DNA from: Rhodobacteraceae bacterium S2214
GTDB taxonomy: Bacteria > Pseudomonadota > Alphaproteobacteria > Rhodobacterales > Rhodobacteraceae
Direction of reading: 5' to 3'
NCBI GenBank assembly: GCA_025141675.1
Contig: CP081163.1
Span: forward strand, 1 to 16,601
Length of the DNA stretch: 16,601 bases
This document shows, in pieces, positions 1-6,656 of the stretch (position 1 is its first letter; each line of letters begins with the position of its first letter). A program made the translations under genes and the position numbers. The notes under the pieces are model-generated. The model had not been told where the DNA came from. It made no database searches and worked only from the letters and a program-made list of their open reading frames with translations.

Positions 1-1410
1 TATGTTGCTATCACCGGCTCTTATCAGCGTCAGCAGAGCTTCAAGGTAGGTGCATTGATCTCTAATCCACCGTGGGTGCCGACTTGCTTCATTCTTCAGG
101 CATCTACGAGCGCTGGGATATACCCTTGCGAACGGGCAATTTGATAGCTGGTCTCTTTTTGTTGAGATGTCTTTGAAGGCTTTAGATGATGACGGCATGG
201 CGGTTTTCATCCTTCCTGATGCTATATTTTCTCCCGAACATGCGTCTACAAGGTTGCTTCTTGCCGAAAATTATACAGTAGAACTCATTGCAAGACTTGG
301 AGAAGGGATCTTCAAAGGCGTCTACCGTGGAACAACAGTTCTTCTCGTGCGTAAGCGCAAACCTGCCTCCAATCATGTCGTTGAAGCCTTCCGTCTTTCA
401 AGACGCAGAGAGCGGCGGTGCTATCGGGTGATCTTGATTTAGAAGACGCACGACAGCTTGCTAGTCATCGGATTAATCAAAGCCGATTTTTGTCTGATGC
501 TGGATGCCGATGGGATATTGATGTGCGTCGCTCTGAGCAAAACTTGTTGGGGAGATTGGAAGCATCCGGCGGCAGTTGGACTGAATTGGTAGCCTCAGGG
601 CGAGGCGTGGAACTTTCTAAGCGTGGGTTAGTCAAGGTTTGTGAAACCTGTAACCAGGTTACTCCGTCTCCTACGCGCCCTAGAGATGTGACGTGCCAAG
701 GTTGCGGTCGAACTGCACATTCTGAAGAGATGACTACACAGAGAATTGTTGAAGTAGATACGGAAAAAAACAATATCTGATTCAATGCCTCTCATTGTCG
801 GTGAAGATATGGGGCGTTACGCGCTATCCTGTTCCCGGCGTTATCAAACTCGATGTTCCTGTGATCAACTATAAGAGCCGAGAAATTACTCTCAGGAAAA
901 GGTTGCTTTCAGAAAAAACAGGAATTGGCCTGAAGGCTACGGTGACAAGAAGGTGGCCGCTTCGAACCAAGTTGTTTTCCACTACGTACCGCTGTCAGAA
1001 GACCTCAACTTTTTCACCTCTACTACGTTTTTGGGCGGTATTTATCGTCTCGCGTATGTTCGCATACCCCTCGAGAAAATCCCGGGGAAAAATGATATGG
1101 CGGCTCACATCCTTACTTGACACGAAAGACCCTTTAATGTAGCTACCCTGATCCATCCCCTAAAAGAGGCACTCAATCTTGGAGGCAGGCCGTTGAAATT
1201 GCCAGCCGCGTCAAAAAGCACGTTCGGAATGGCGGTAAAAGCAAGAAACTTGATCTTGAGATCGAAGGCCTTGTCGCAGGTCTTTATAACCTTGATCACT
1301 CTGACCTTGATTGGGTTAAGCAAGTGATCTGTGAGGCACAAAACCTTGAGCCAATGCGTGTTCTAAGCGACTTCGACAGCCAGTCGATACATATTGAGAT
1401 GGTGCCTTAA
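1..1410 (+). pseudogene. N6-adenine DNA methylase (class I), C-terminal two thirds, multiply frameshifted
   Basis: This is the rest of the methylase that starts at 16297, if the sequence is circular. It would methylate adenine in the recognition site of an R-M system. Recognisable pieces lie in changing frames. SNPPW (motif IV) is at 61-75. GADLLHSSGIYERW starts at 75. GYTLANGQFDSWSLF starts at 116 and that frame runs to about 410. The next frame (about 410-766) carries a CETC...CQGC Cys4 zinc-binding cluster. MPLIVGEDMGRY starts at 785, IKLDV and KTGIGLKA lie near 840-935, and ASNQVVFHY follows in a frame that runs 944-1142. A TGA interrupts that frame at 1118-1120. The last frame runs 1144-1410. 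That makes about eight small indels plus one stop. Several fall in homopolymers: G3 for an expected G4 near 73-76 and 114-117, and A7 at 764-770. The gene is decayed, or the consensus is poor here. An intact version would encode about 570 aa. The D12 methylase starts 5 bp downstream, suggesting an operon. Confidence 0.75.
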
Positions 1411-1415
1411 AAACC

Positions 1416-2445
1416 ATGTCATACCGATATATTGGAAATAAAACGCGGCTTTTGCCGATCCTTCTGGATTCATTCAGTAAAGTTGTGAAAGACGGTGCCA
1501 CAGTTGCTGACATCATGTGTGGCACTGCCTCTGTGTCAGAGGCTTTAAGGACGTCTGAGTACCGCGTAATCGCTTCGGACATGATGACGTTCGCTGCTCA
1601 TCATGCGCGGGTCAGACTTCTCCTCTCCGAAGAACCCAAGTTCGGTAAAATCGGACTTAAAGGCTATGCGAGTGTCTTAACCCACCTAAATCAGCTCAAG
1701 TTGCGAAAGGGGGTTTTTCTTCAAAGAATACTCGCCTGATGGGAACCCTGAAAACGGGGGTGAGCCTCGCAAGTATTTTAGTGGTGAAAACGCAGGCAGG
1801 ATTGACGCCATCACCGCGCAACTTAATCAATGGCAGGTAGACGAGACTATATCCGAGACAGAAAATTCGCTGCTGCGGCATGATTTAGTTCTAGCAAGTA
1901 ATCGAGTTGCAAACATAGCCGGTACATATGGCCATCATCGCTCCAAATGGGGAACGTCAGCACTAGCATCGCTTGAGCTACGTCCTGCAACGCTCTTAGC
2001 GGGCCACCGAACGGACCACACAGTTCATCAAGGGCAGGCGGAGACGGTTGCTCCTTTGATAGAAGCTGACCTTTGTTACATCGACCCGCCATACATGAAG
2101 CGGCAATATGCAGCAAATTACCACATCATCGAAACGATTGCCCGTGGAGACTCACCAGAGGCAGTTGGCGTCAGCGGACTTAGACCGTGGCGGGACCAAT
2201 ATTCAGATTTCTGTTCTAAAGTGAAAATTAGGGACGCTTTCCGCACGATCTTTAAATCCGCGCAATGCGGGCAGTTCATGATCAGTTATAGTGAAGACGG
2301 CTTACTAACCGAAGAACAGCTCATGGAGCTATTTTCAGAATTTGGAACGGTCTCGCTTCAAAAAATCCCATTCGCCCGCTTTAGAAGTAATGCGGGCGGG
2401 CAGGGCGGAACGGTCATGGAATACCTTTTTCACATCAAACGGTAG
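1416..2445 (+). pseudogene. D12-class (Dam-like) adenine-specific DNA methyltransferase with one frameshift
   Basis: This gene would transfer methyl from AdoMet to adenine N6. The first frame starts at ATG 1416 and shows the GNK-type motif X (YIGNKTRLL, residues 4-12) and the AdoMet-binding motif I (DIMCGTASV, residues 32-40). It then shifts at a G5T5 tract (1709-1718) and terminates at 1739 in the shifted frame. From 1711 the +1 frame is open to TAG at 2443-2445. It carries the catalytic DPPY (2083-2094) followed by MKRQYAANYH, and ends in the family-like GGTVMEYLFHIKR. One extra G in the run would explain the break. A corrected protein would have about 342 aa, near the usual D12 length. It overlaps the convergent HNH endonuclease gene by 11 bp. 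Two adjacent methylases suggest an asymmetric target with one enzyme per strand. Polymorphic tract, sequencing error and true mutation cannot be separated here. Confidence 0.8.
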
Positions 2446-3553
2446 CGCCGCCAGCATCCGCAATAACTTTAGCATGTTCTGGCAACCAAGTGATCGTGAA
2501 GCCTTCGCCATTGATTGTGAAGTCGAGCTTGCCATCAACGATCTTGGCGAGGTCCATGCCTTCAACAACGGCGTAATGTAGCATCCGGTGGATATGAGCA
2601 CTTATCACCACGAGGTTTGTTGGGTTGTCAGAACCGCCTTCACCTAACGGAATTAGGTGATGAACTTCCAAATATGGCTCGCCGTTGACCTTGGAAAAGA
2701 TAAAGTCGTTCCCGGTGATCTGGCATGTCTTATACAACTTTTTCAGATCACGAACCGCTTTCCGGTTCCGCTCAAATGTCTCGATGACCTTTTGTGTTTT
2801 CTTCACATCTTCCGACGATGAATCATCTTGGAAAAGTTCAGCGGCAATAGCTTCTTCCGAACGGCCTGTCTTGGCGTTGTAAGGGGCCTTTTTATTTGGC
2901 GTTCCTGCATTACCGGCGACGTCTTCTTCGGCGACCTCAACAGAATGGGGTTGAACCCCGAACGGGTCCTTCAGGCTTGCTAAGTTCAGCTCGATTTCAG
3001 GATCAAATGAGAGATGTCCAGCAGGCTCTGTAAGCATAGTTTCAAAGCGCTGGTCGATTGCTGACAACCTTTCAATTTCTTCAGTTTTCAACCAACCTGC
3101 CCAATATTCATCCTCTTCTGTTTTCAATATGAAGACGCGGACTCCAGCGGTAAGCTCTATAACGCGCGGGTCTTCGGCAGAAGACATATCAACTGGTGCT
3201 CGCGGGAAACCACCATGGTCAGGATGCCACGCATAAATGCGATTGCTGGACCGGCTAAAGAGCTTTTGAGAGCGAATATTTACGCTGGCCTCACGTCTTT
3301 GGCCTATAGAAACTTGCTGAGAGCCTAGGCCACCTAAACTGTTTATTTCAACGGTCCATACAGGTCCGTTTGTTTTAGCAACTGGTTGGATTCCATCAAA
3401 AAACGAGTGCCATGTAGGCAAGGCCACGTTCTTTACAGGAACGTCGATGTAAGACTGCCCCCCACCTAGAGCCTCAGCCCCAGGCTGCTTATTGATATTG
3501 AAAAAGTCCGCAGGTGTAATCTGCCTAAAAATTAGTTCGGATACATTAGTCAC
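2435..3553 (-). CDS. HNH-family restriction endonuclease (putative type II REase)
   Basis: This 372-aa protein would cleave DNA as the restriction partner of the two adjacent adenine methylases. The C-terminal HNH fold spans about residues 274-328. It contains CQITG, then YLEVHHLIPLGEGGSDN with the paired His at 298-299, Asn 313 and the His cluster at 320, 322 and 326. This is the ββα-metal layout of HNH REases and HNH nucleases. The N-terminal ~200 residues have no motif I can name and probably bind DNA or form the dimer. A charged linker lies at roughly 200-260. The start is GTG at 3551-3553. No frameshift is visible, in contrast to both methylases. The gene lies 81 bp downstream of the resolvase on the same strand, so it may have its own promoter. 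Its restriction role is inferred from the neighbours and the target is unknown. Confidence 0.75.
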   Translation of the reverse strand: MTNVSELIFRQITPADFFNINKQPGAEALGGGQSYIDVPVKNVALPTWHSFFDGIQPVAKTNGPVWTVEINSLGGLGSQQVSIGQRREASVNIRSQKLFSRSSNRIYAWHPDHGGFPRAPVDMSSAEDPRVIELTAGVRVFILKTEEDEYWAGWLKTEEIERLSAIDQRFETMLTEPAGHLSFDPEIELNLASLKDPFGVQPHSVEVAEEDVAGNAGTPNKKAPYNAKTGRSEEAIAAELFQDDSSSEDVKKTQKVIETFERNRKAVRDLKKLYKTCQITGNDFIFSKVNGEPYLEVHHLIPLGEGGSDNPTNLVVISAHIHRMLHYAVVEGMDLAKIVDGKLDFTINGEGFTITWLPEHAKVIADAGGATV

Positions 3554-3634
3554 TGTTATGCCTTTGCCTCGATCACGCGAACTGAGTCGCTACTATTAAT
3601 CGGGACACTACATCGGACAGTACCCATCAGTCAT

Positions 3635-4174
3635 CTAGGCTCGTCGTACGGTCCTTTCGCTTACCTTAAACAACCGGGCGATCTCCGAGACAGCGCGGTG
3701 ATCTTGATCCCTCATGTGCTGCACCTCAATCTTCTGGGCAGCGGTAAGGGCAGGGGGTCTTCCGCCTATCCGCCCACGCTTGCGAGCTGACGCCAGCCCT
3801 TCTTTGGTTCTCTCCGAAATTCGTTCGCGCTCAAACTGAGCAATAGAAGCAAAGACATGAAAAACGAGACGGCCGGCTGGCGTCGTCGTGTCGATGTCCT
3901 CGGCCAAGGACCGGAAGCCGGCACCGCGTTCGCCTATGACCTCTACAATCTCCAAAAGGTCTTTTAGGGACCGGGCAAGGCGGTCGTATTTTGTGACTGT
4001 CACAACGTCGCCGTCACGGAGCTGGTCCAGCATCCTGTCCAGCTCTGGCCGTTCGCGCTTCGATCCGCTGATCTTATCAGCAAACAGTTTGCCAGCCCCT
4101 GCCGCTGTAAGTGCGTCAATCTGGGCATCTAGATTCTGGTCGTCAGTGCTGACGCGGGCGTATCCGATGATCAT
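3635..4174 (-). CDS. Tn3-family serine resolvase/invertase
   Basis: This 179-aa small serine recombinase probably resolves plasmid multimers or a former transposon cointegrate. The N-terminal catalytic domain starts IIGYARVSTDDQN with nucleophile Ser9. It also shows KISGSKRERPELDRML, the Arg motif KYDRLARSLKDL and the family signature TPAGRLVFHVFASIAQFERERISERTKEG. A basic hinge (ARKRGRIGGRPP) leads to a C-terminal helix-turn-helix (SEIARLFKVSERTVRRA). The length is close to the usual ~185 aa. The C-terminus stops right after the recognition helix, slightly short of typical members. ATG 4172-4174 is chosen because the conserved domain starts at residue 2. No transposase or transposon terminal repeats are nearby. 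Inverted repeats just upstream (4185-4292) are candidate res subsites. Confidence 0.92.
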   Translation of the reverse strand: MIIGYARVSTDDQNLDAQIDALTAAGAGKLFADKISGSKRERPELDRMLDQLRDGDVVTVTKYDRLARSLKDLLEIVEVIGERGAGFRSLAEDIDTTTPAGRLVFHVFASIAQFERERISERTKEGLASARKRGRIGGRPPALTAAQKIEVQHMRDQDHRAVSEIARLFKVSERTVRRA

Positions 4175-4184
4175 GCTTCACTGT

Positions 4185-4231
4185 GACAAAAACCTGCCAG
4201 AACTACAAAGGTTTTGCCGGGGGTTTTTGTC
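4185..4231. repeat. Inverted repeat upstream of the resolvase gene (candidate res subsite)
   Basis: A 10-bp perfect inverted repeat, GACAAAAACC at 4185-4194 and GGTTTTTGTC at 4222-4231, starts 11 bp upstream of the resolvase ATG. Small serine resolvases usually bind dyad subsites next to their own gene, so it could be part of a res site and an autoregulatory operator. This is a positional inference. I see no match to a specific known res sequence. Confidence 0.4.
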
Positions 4232-4270
4232 CTGTCTAAGTGATTGATTTTCGGTGGGGCAGGGGAAACC

Positions 4271-4292
4271 GGCACAAAGGACCGTTTGTGCC
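4271..4292. repeat. 22-bp dyad between the resolvase and the membrane protein gene
   Basis: GGCACAAA (4271-4278) and TTTGTGCC (4285-4292) form 8-bp arms around a 6-nt centre. There is no T tract, so it is more likely a protein-binding dyad (a second resolvase subsite or an operator) than a terminator. It lies in the 224-bp divergent intergenic region, about 105 bp upstream of the gene at 4399. Confidence 0.35.
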
Positions 4293-4398
4293 ACTGGCGC
4301 AAACTACAGTTTTTGGGTGCATAGTTTTGTCTTCTGGTAATTGCCTAAGTAACCCGCGAGGGGGCTGTTTTCGACCTTAAACGTGATACATACTTTAA

Positions 4399-5139
4399 AT
4401 GGAAGCGCTCGAAAAACTACTCCAACTGCCATATCAGACCCTTGCCATTTTGGTAGCGGGGTATCTGGCCTATCGTCTGGCATATACTGGTCGGGACAGC
4501 ACACATCGAACCTTAGATACGGCTGCAATCGCTCTTGTATTTGCCTTCATAGCGCAGGCCGCGTCGGCGCTTCTCTTGCTCATGTATGTTGCAAGGTATC
4601 CAGTTAAAAGTGAAATAGCCTTACCGCTTTGGGTTGGCTATGGGGCCAGCGTAGGCGGGATTATTGCGGCACTTATCACGGCTGCAATCTGGCGGCGTAT
4701 CAGCGTCAACAGCATGCCAGCTATTTTGCGTGGCGCTGGAATTTCTTCCGCTGATAGAAATGTTGCGGCTTGGGAAACGGTTATTAACCGGGAAGACTCT
4801 GGCCCTTCACAAATAACAGTTGTGAAAAAGGACGGAACCACTCTGCAATGCGAACGTCTTGATGATTTCAAAAAAGCACCATTCGGCCCAATGATCCTTG
4901 GGCAAGATGGTTCAATAGCAATGTATGTGACCGATTACAGAGGAAAAGATTCCGATGACTGGAAGAAGGTAGACCTCGCACAAGGTGATTGGGGGCCAGA
5001 AATAACCATCATTCCAGCTTGCGAAATTTCAGAGGTACGCATTCGACATGCCCCTTCACTTCTTAGGCGGTGGGGGCGAAGTCGGGGCGCTGGGGATGGG
5101 GCGGGCGTTGTCAGGGATGTAGACCCGCCCGCTAGCTAA
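4399..5139 (+). CDS. Conserved membrane protein with three predicted TM helices, function unknown
   Basis: This 246-aa protein has three hydrophobic segments at roughly residues 12-30, 40-66 and 75-97. A soluble C-terminal domain of about 130 residues follows, with AAWETVI, ITVVKKDGTTLQCERLDDF, FGPMILGQDGSIAMYVTDYRG and ITIIPACEISEVRIR. The layout resembles a family of membrane-anchored hypothetical proteins (possibly DUF6338, from memory and uncertain). Conserved-looking sequence ends at about EVRIR. The last ~30 residues (rich in Arg, Gly, Asp and Val) are read from the antisense of a proline-rich gene at 5056-5169, so the tail may be secondary. ATG 4399 has only a weak Shine-Dalgarno sequence. 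It is convergent with the proline-rich array, so a joint function is possible but unproven. Confidence 0.7.
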   Translation: MEALEKLLQLPYQTLAILVAGYLAYRLAYTGRDSTHRTLDTAAIALVFAFIAQAASALLLLMYVARYPVKSEIALPLWVGYGASVGGIIAALITAAIWRRISVNSMPAILRGAGISSADRNVAAWETVINREDSGPSQITVVKKDGTTLQCERLDDFKKAPFGPMILGQDGSIAMYVTDYRGKDSDDWKKVDLAQGDWGPEITIIPACEISEVRIRHAPSLLRRWGRSRGAGDGAGVVRDVDPPAS

Positions 5140-5169
5140 AACAGATGCCTGAGTTTCGAATGGCTGCAT
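5056..5169 (-). CDS. Proline-rich small protein 5 (last of the array), PPPPKK C-terminus
   Basis: This 37-aa ORF begins MQPFETQASVLASGR and ends with the array module VYIPDNARPIPSAP-x2-PPPPKK. It starts 5 bp after the stop of the previous array gene, whose AAGAGGTAA serves as Shine-Dalgarno. Function is unknown. No signal peptide or membrane segment is visible. It lies antisense to the 3' end of the membrane protein gene, overlapping that frame by 84 bp (5056-5139). Support comes from the C-terminal module shared with four neighbours and from the regular spacing. On its own the ORF would be too short to call. Confidence 0.6.
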   Translation of the reverse strand: MQPFETQASVLASGRVYIPDNARPIPSAPTSPPPPKK

Positions 5170-5174
5170 TAATC

Positions 5175-5294
5175 TTACCTCTTAGGAGGCGGCGGCGCAG
5201 CGGGTGCGCTAGGCGTTGGCCGTGTATTGGTTTCGGGAATAGAGCGCGGGATAGTTGACGGGCGCGGCGGTGGGACTGACGGTTTTTGTGCCAT
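5175..5294 (-). CDS. Proline-rich small protein 4, PPPPKR C-terminus
   Basis: This 39-aa ORF starts MAQKPSVPPPRPSTIP and ends in the array module RSIPETNTRPTPSAPAAP followed by PPPKR. Its ATG (5292-5294) is 4 bp past the TAG of protein 3, and the preceding AAGAGGTAG gives a good ribosome binding site at ordinary spacing. A longer reading upstream to 5366 exists in this frame, but it overlaps protein 3 and lacks the MA[KQ] start shared by proteins 2-4, so the short start is preferred. It would be disordered and basic. Function is unknown. Confidence 0.62.
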   Translation of the reverse strand: MAQKPSVPPPRPSTIPRSIPETNTRPTPSAPAAPPPPKR

Positions 5295-5298
5295 TGAT

Positions 5299-5442
5299 CT
5301 ACCTCTTGGGTTTAGGCGGAGGGGATGATGTGGGCTTGCTAGCAACGGGTTGCTGCGATCTTTCAATCAACACTCTTGCACTTGCTTGGCGAGGGGCTGG
5401 ACTGTTGACAGGTTTAGGCGGCGGTGAAGGAGCTTTAGCCAT
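5299..5442 (-). CDS. Proline-rich small protein 3, PPPKPKR C-terminus
   Basis: This 47-aa ORF starts MAKAPSPPPKPVNSPAPR. It carries ARVLIERSQQP in the middle and ends SSPPPKPKR before TAG at 5299-5301. It shares the SQQP box with proteins 1 and 2 and the MAK start with protein 2, and it has exactly the length of protein 2. The gap from the protein 2 stop is 8 bp. The Shine-Dalgarno AAAAGG is made by the final Lys-Arg codons of protein 2. It would be disordered and strongly basic. Function is unknown. Confidence 0.65.
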   Translation of the reverse strand: MAKAPSPPPKPVNSPAPRQASARVLIERSQQPVASKPTSSPPPKPKR

Positions 5443-5450
5443 CTTTCTTT

Positions 5451-5594
5451 CTACCTTTTCGGTTTAGGTGGCGGCGGGGTCCCGGGCGCGGCAGCACGAG
5501 GCTGTTGTGAGCCTTGCACCTTGATACCGGGCATAGTCTTACGTGGTGGCGGTTTGACTGGGGGCTTCGGTGGGGGCTTCGGTGATTTGGCCAT
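5451..5594 (-). CDS. Proline-rich small protein 2, PPPPKPKR C-terminus
   Basis: This 47-aa ORF starts MAKSPKPPPKPPVKPPPRK, runs through MPGIKVQGSQQPRAAAPGT and ends PPPPKPKR-TAG. ATG 5592-5594 lies 5 bp after the TAA of protein 1 and is preceded by AAAAAGG. The N-terminal half is almost only Pro, Lys and Arg in a PPPK rhythm, a typical SH3/WW-like ligand composition, though no partner domain is visible in the window. Its shared C-terminal module links it to the other four. Function is unknown. Confidence 0.65.
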   Translation of the reverse strand: MAKSPKPPPKPPVKPPPRKTMPGIKVQGSQQPRAAAPGTPPPPKPKR

Positions 5595-5599
5595 TTATT

Positions 5600-5824
5600 T
5601 TACCTTTTTGGTTTTGGCGGCGGCGGTGCAGCGGGTGCACTGGCCATTGGTTGTTGCGAATGAATTGATACGCACACATCCCTATCCGGCTTTGTTAGGC
5701 TATCGGGTGCAGGTTTCGTTTCTCTATTACTGTCGTCTTCACGGCCCATGTGCTTCATCCTAACATTTAACTGACACGTGGAACATAACGGCAACGCCAT
5801 CGTGGCACTAGGTTGTTTCTGCAT
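5600..5824 (-). CDS. Proline-rich small protein 1 (first of the array) with a CxxC pair
   Basis: This 74-aa protein is the longest member. Its N-terminal half differs from the others and contains PLCSTCQLNVRMKHMGRED, a CxxC pair that could bind metal, though a single pair is incomplete for a zinc ribbon. The C-terminal part is the array module: VCVSIHSQQPMASAPAAP, then PPPKPKR. The start is ATG 5822-5824, 37 bp after the metallopeptidase stop. A TTG six bases upstream and an internal ATG at residue 9 are alternatives. No membrane segment is seen. Position suggests co-transcription with the sigma/metallopeptidase genes. Confidence 0.65.
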   Translation of the reverse strand: MQKQPSATMALPLCSTCQLNVRMKHMGREDDSNRETKPAPDSLTKPDRDVCVSIHSQQPMASAPAAPPPPKPKR

Positions 5825-5861
5825 CTGCAAAACTGAACTAAACCCACCAATTCAATCCAGA

Positions 5862-6656
5862 TTACCAACGGCTATATCCGGACCGCTCTGGCTCTTCTTC
5901 AGTCATTTGATCATCCTTGATAGTAAGCAAAATAAGGGCTTCACCGTCTCCCGTCTTTTTAGCTTGTTCAAGAATTTCGTATTGCCGAGCTTCAGCACGG
6001 TCGAACCAGGAATCTGCGCCAATGATCTGAGGAGACCTGTCACCCTCAGACTGGCCAAACACTACGTCAAATGCCGAAGTCTCTGCATCCAGTTCGCCTT
6101 GCGGAAACCATCTTTTGTGAAACATCGGCGCTTGCGTAAACCACTTTCGCCCCTGCTGAGCGTGGCAAATCAGCATACATGGCCAGATGTCTGCCTCAAC
6201 AAGACGAATGGCTGTAGCCGACAGGCTGGTATTAAATTCTTCGGCAAACTGCTCGATGACTTTGAAGGTCAACTTCTGATGGTCAAGCGCCCTGGGCTTG
6301 ACCAAGTAGTGCGGCATTAAGAGGGACGCCGCATATCCGTTGGCTTTTTGCTCAGCGAGTTGTTTGTGTTTCGGCTGGTACTCTTCGACGCGGCATTGAA
6401 GCTTTTTGCCGCGATGATAGTGCCAATGTCCCAACTCATGCGCGATGGAAAACCTCTTTCGGCGGTGACCCCGGTTTTGGTCAATAGATATGATAGCACT
6501 GTCGCGATACCCGAGGATATCGGCCTCACAACCATGCAAATTGCAGTATCTGACTTCAGCACCCTGATCGAATGCGATGTCTTCCAAGTCGATTTCCCCA
6601 GGTTCGGTGACGCCGAGCGATTTTAAAAGCCGCTCAGCCGGATCAACAACCTTCAT
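5862..6656 (-). CDS. ImmA/IrrE-type (COG2856) zinc metallopeptidase
   Basis: This 264-aa protein is a gluzincin-like metallopeptidase. Characterised relatives (ImmA, IrrE) cleave or inactivate a partner repressor. HELGH at residues 73-77 supplies the zinc His pair and catalytic Glu. E102 in AEQKANGYAASLLMP is the expected third ligand in the family's ExxAN-x-[FY]A-x2-LLMP motif. The N-terminal region (PAERLLKSLGVTEPGEIDLEDIA) is the usual helical lead-in. The ~120 residues after the core have no domain I recognise and may be a sensor or substrate-binding part. There is no N-terminal Xre HTH. Its ATG shares one base with the TAA of the 140-aa gene (TAATG), so the two are translationally coupled. 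Likely substrates are the 140-aa protein, the sigma factor or the proline-rich proteins; this is inference. Confidence 0.85.
   Translation of the reverse strand: MKVVDPAERLLKSLGVTEPGEIDLEDIAFDQGAEVRYCNLHGCEADILGYRDSAIISIDQNRGHRRKRFSIAHELGHWHYHRGKKLQCRVEEYQPKHKQLAEQKANGYAASLLMPHYLVKPRALDHQKLTFKVIEQFAEEFNTSLSATAIRLVEADIWPCMLICHAQQGRKWFTQAPMFHKRWFPQGELDAETSAFDVVFGQSEGDRSPQIIGADSWFDRAEARQYEILEQAKKTGDGEALILLTIKDDQMTEEEPERSGYSRW

Noticed and set aside
477..785. Minus-strand ORF opposite the broken methylase
   Set aside because: The plus strand carries clear methylase motifs here, including the Cys4 cluster; the minus frame is a shadow.
3635..4174. Complete Tn3-type transposon
   Set aside because: Only the resolvase is present. 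No transposase gene or pair of terminal inverted repeats was seen, so plasmid multimer resolution is the simpler reading.
5255..5763. Plus-strand Gly-rich ORFs opposite the proline-rich array
   Set aside because: They are the complement of proline codons (GGC/GGT runs); the minus-strand ORFs have the regular spacing, Shine-Dalgarno sequences and a shared C-terminal module.
5778..6320. Plus-strand ORF of 180 aa opposite the metallopeptidase
   Set aside because: The minus strand encodes the HELGH metallopeptidase with family motifs; the plus frame has none.
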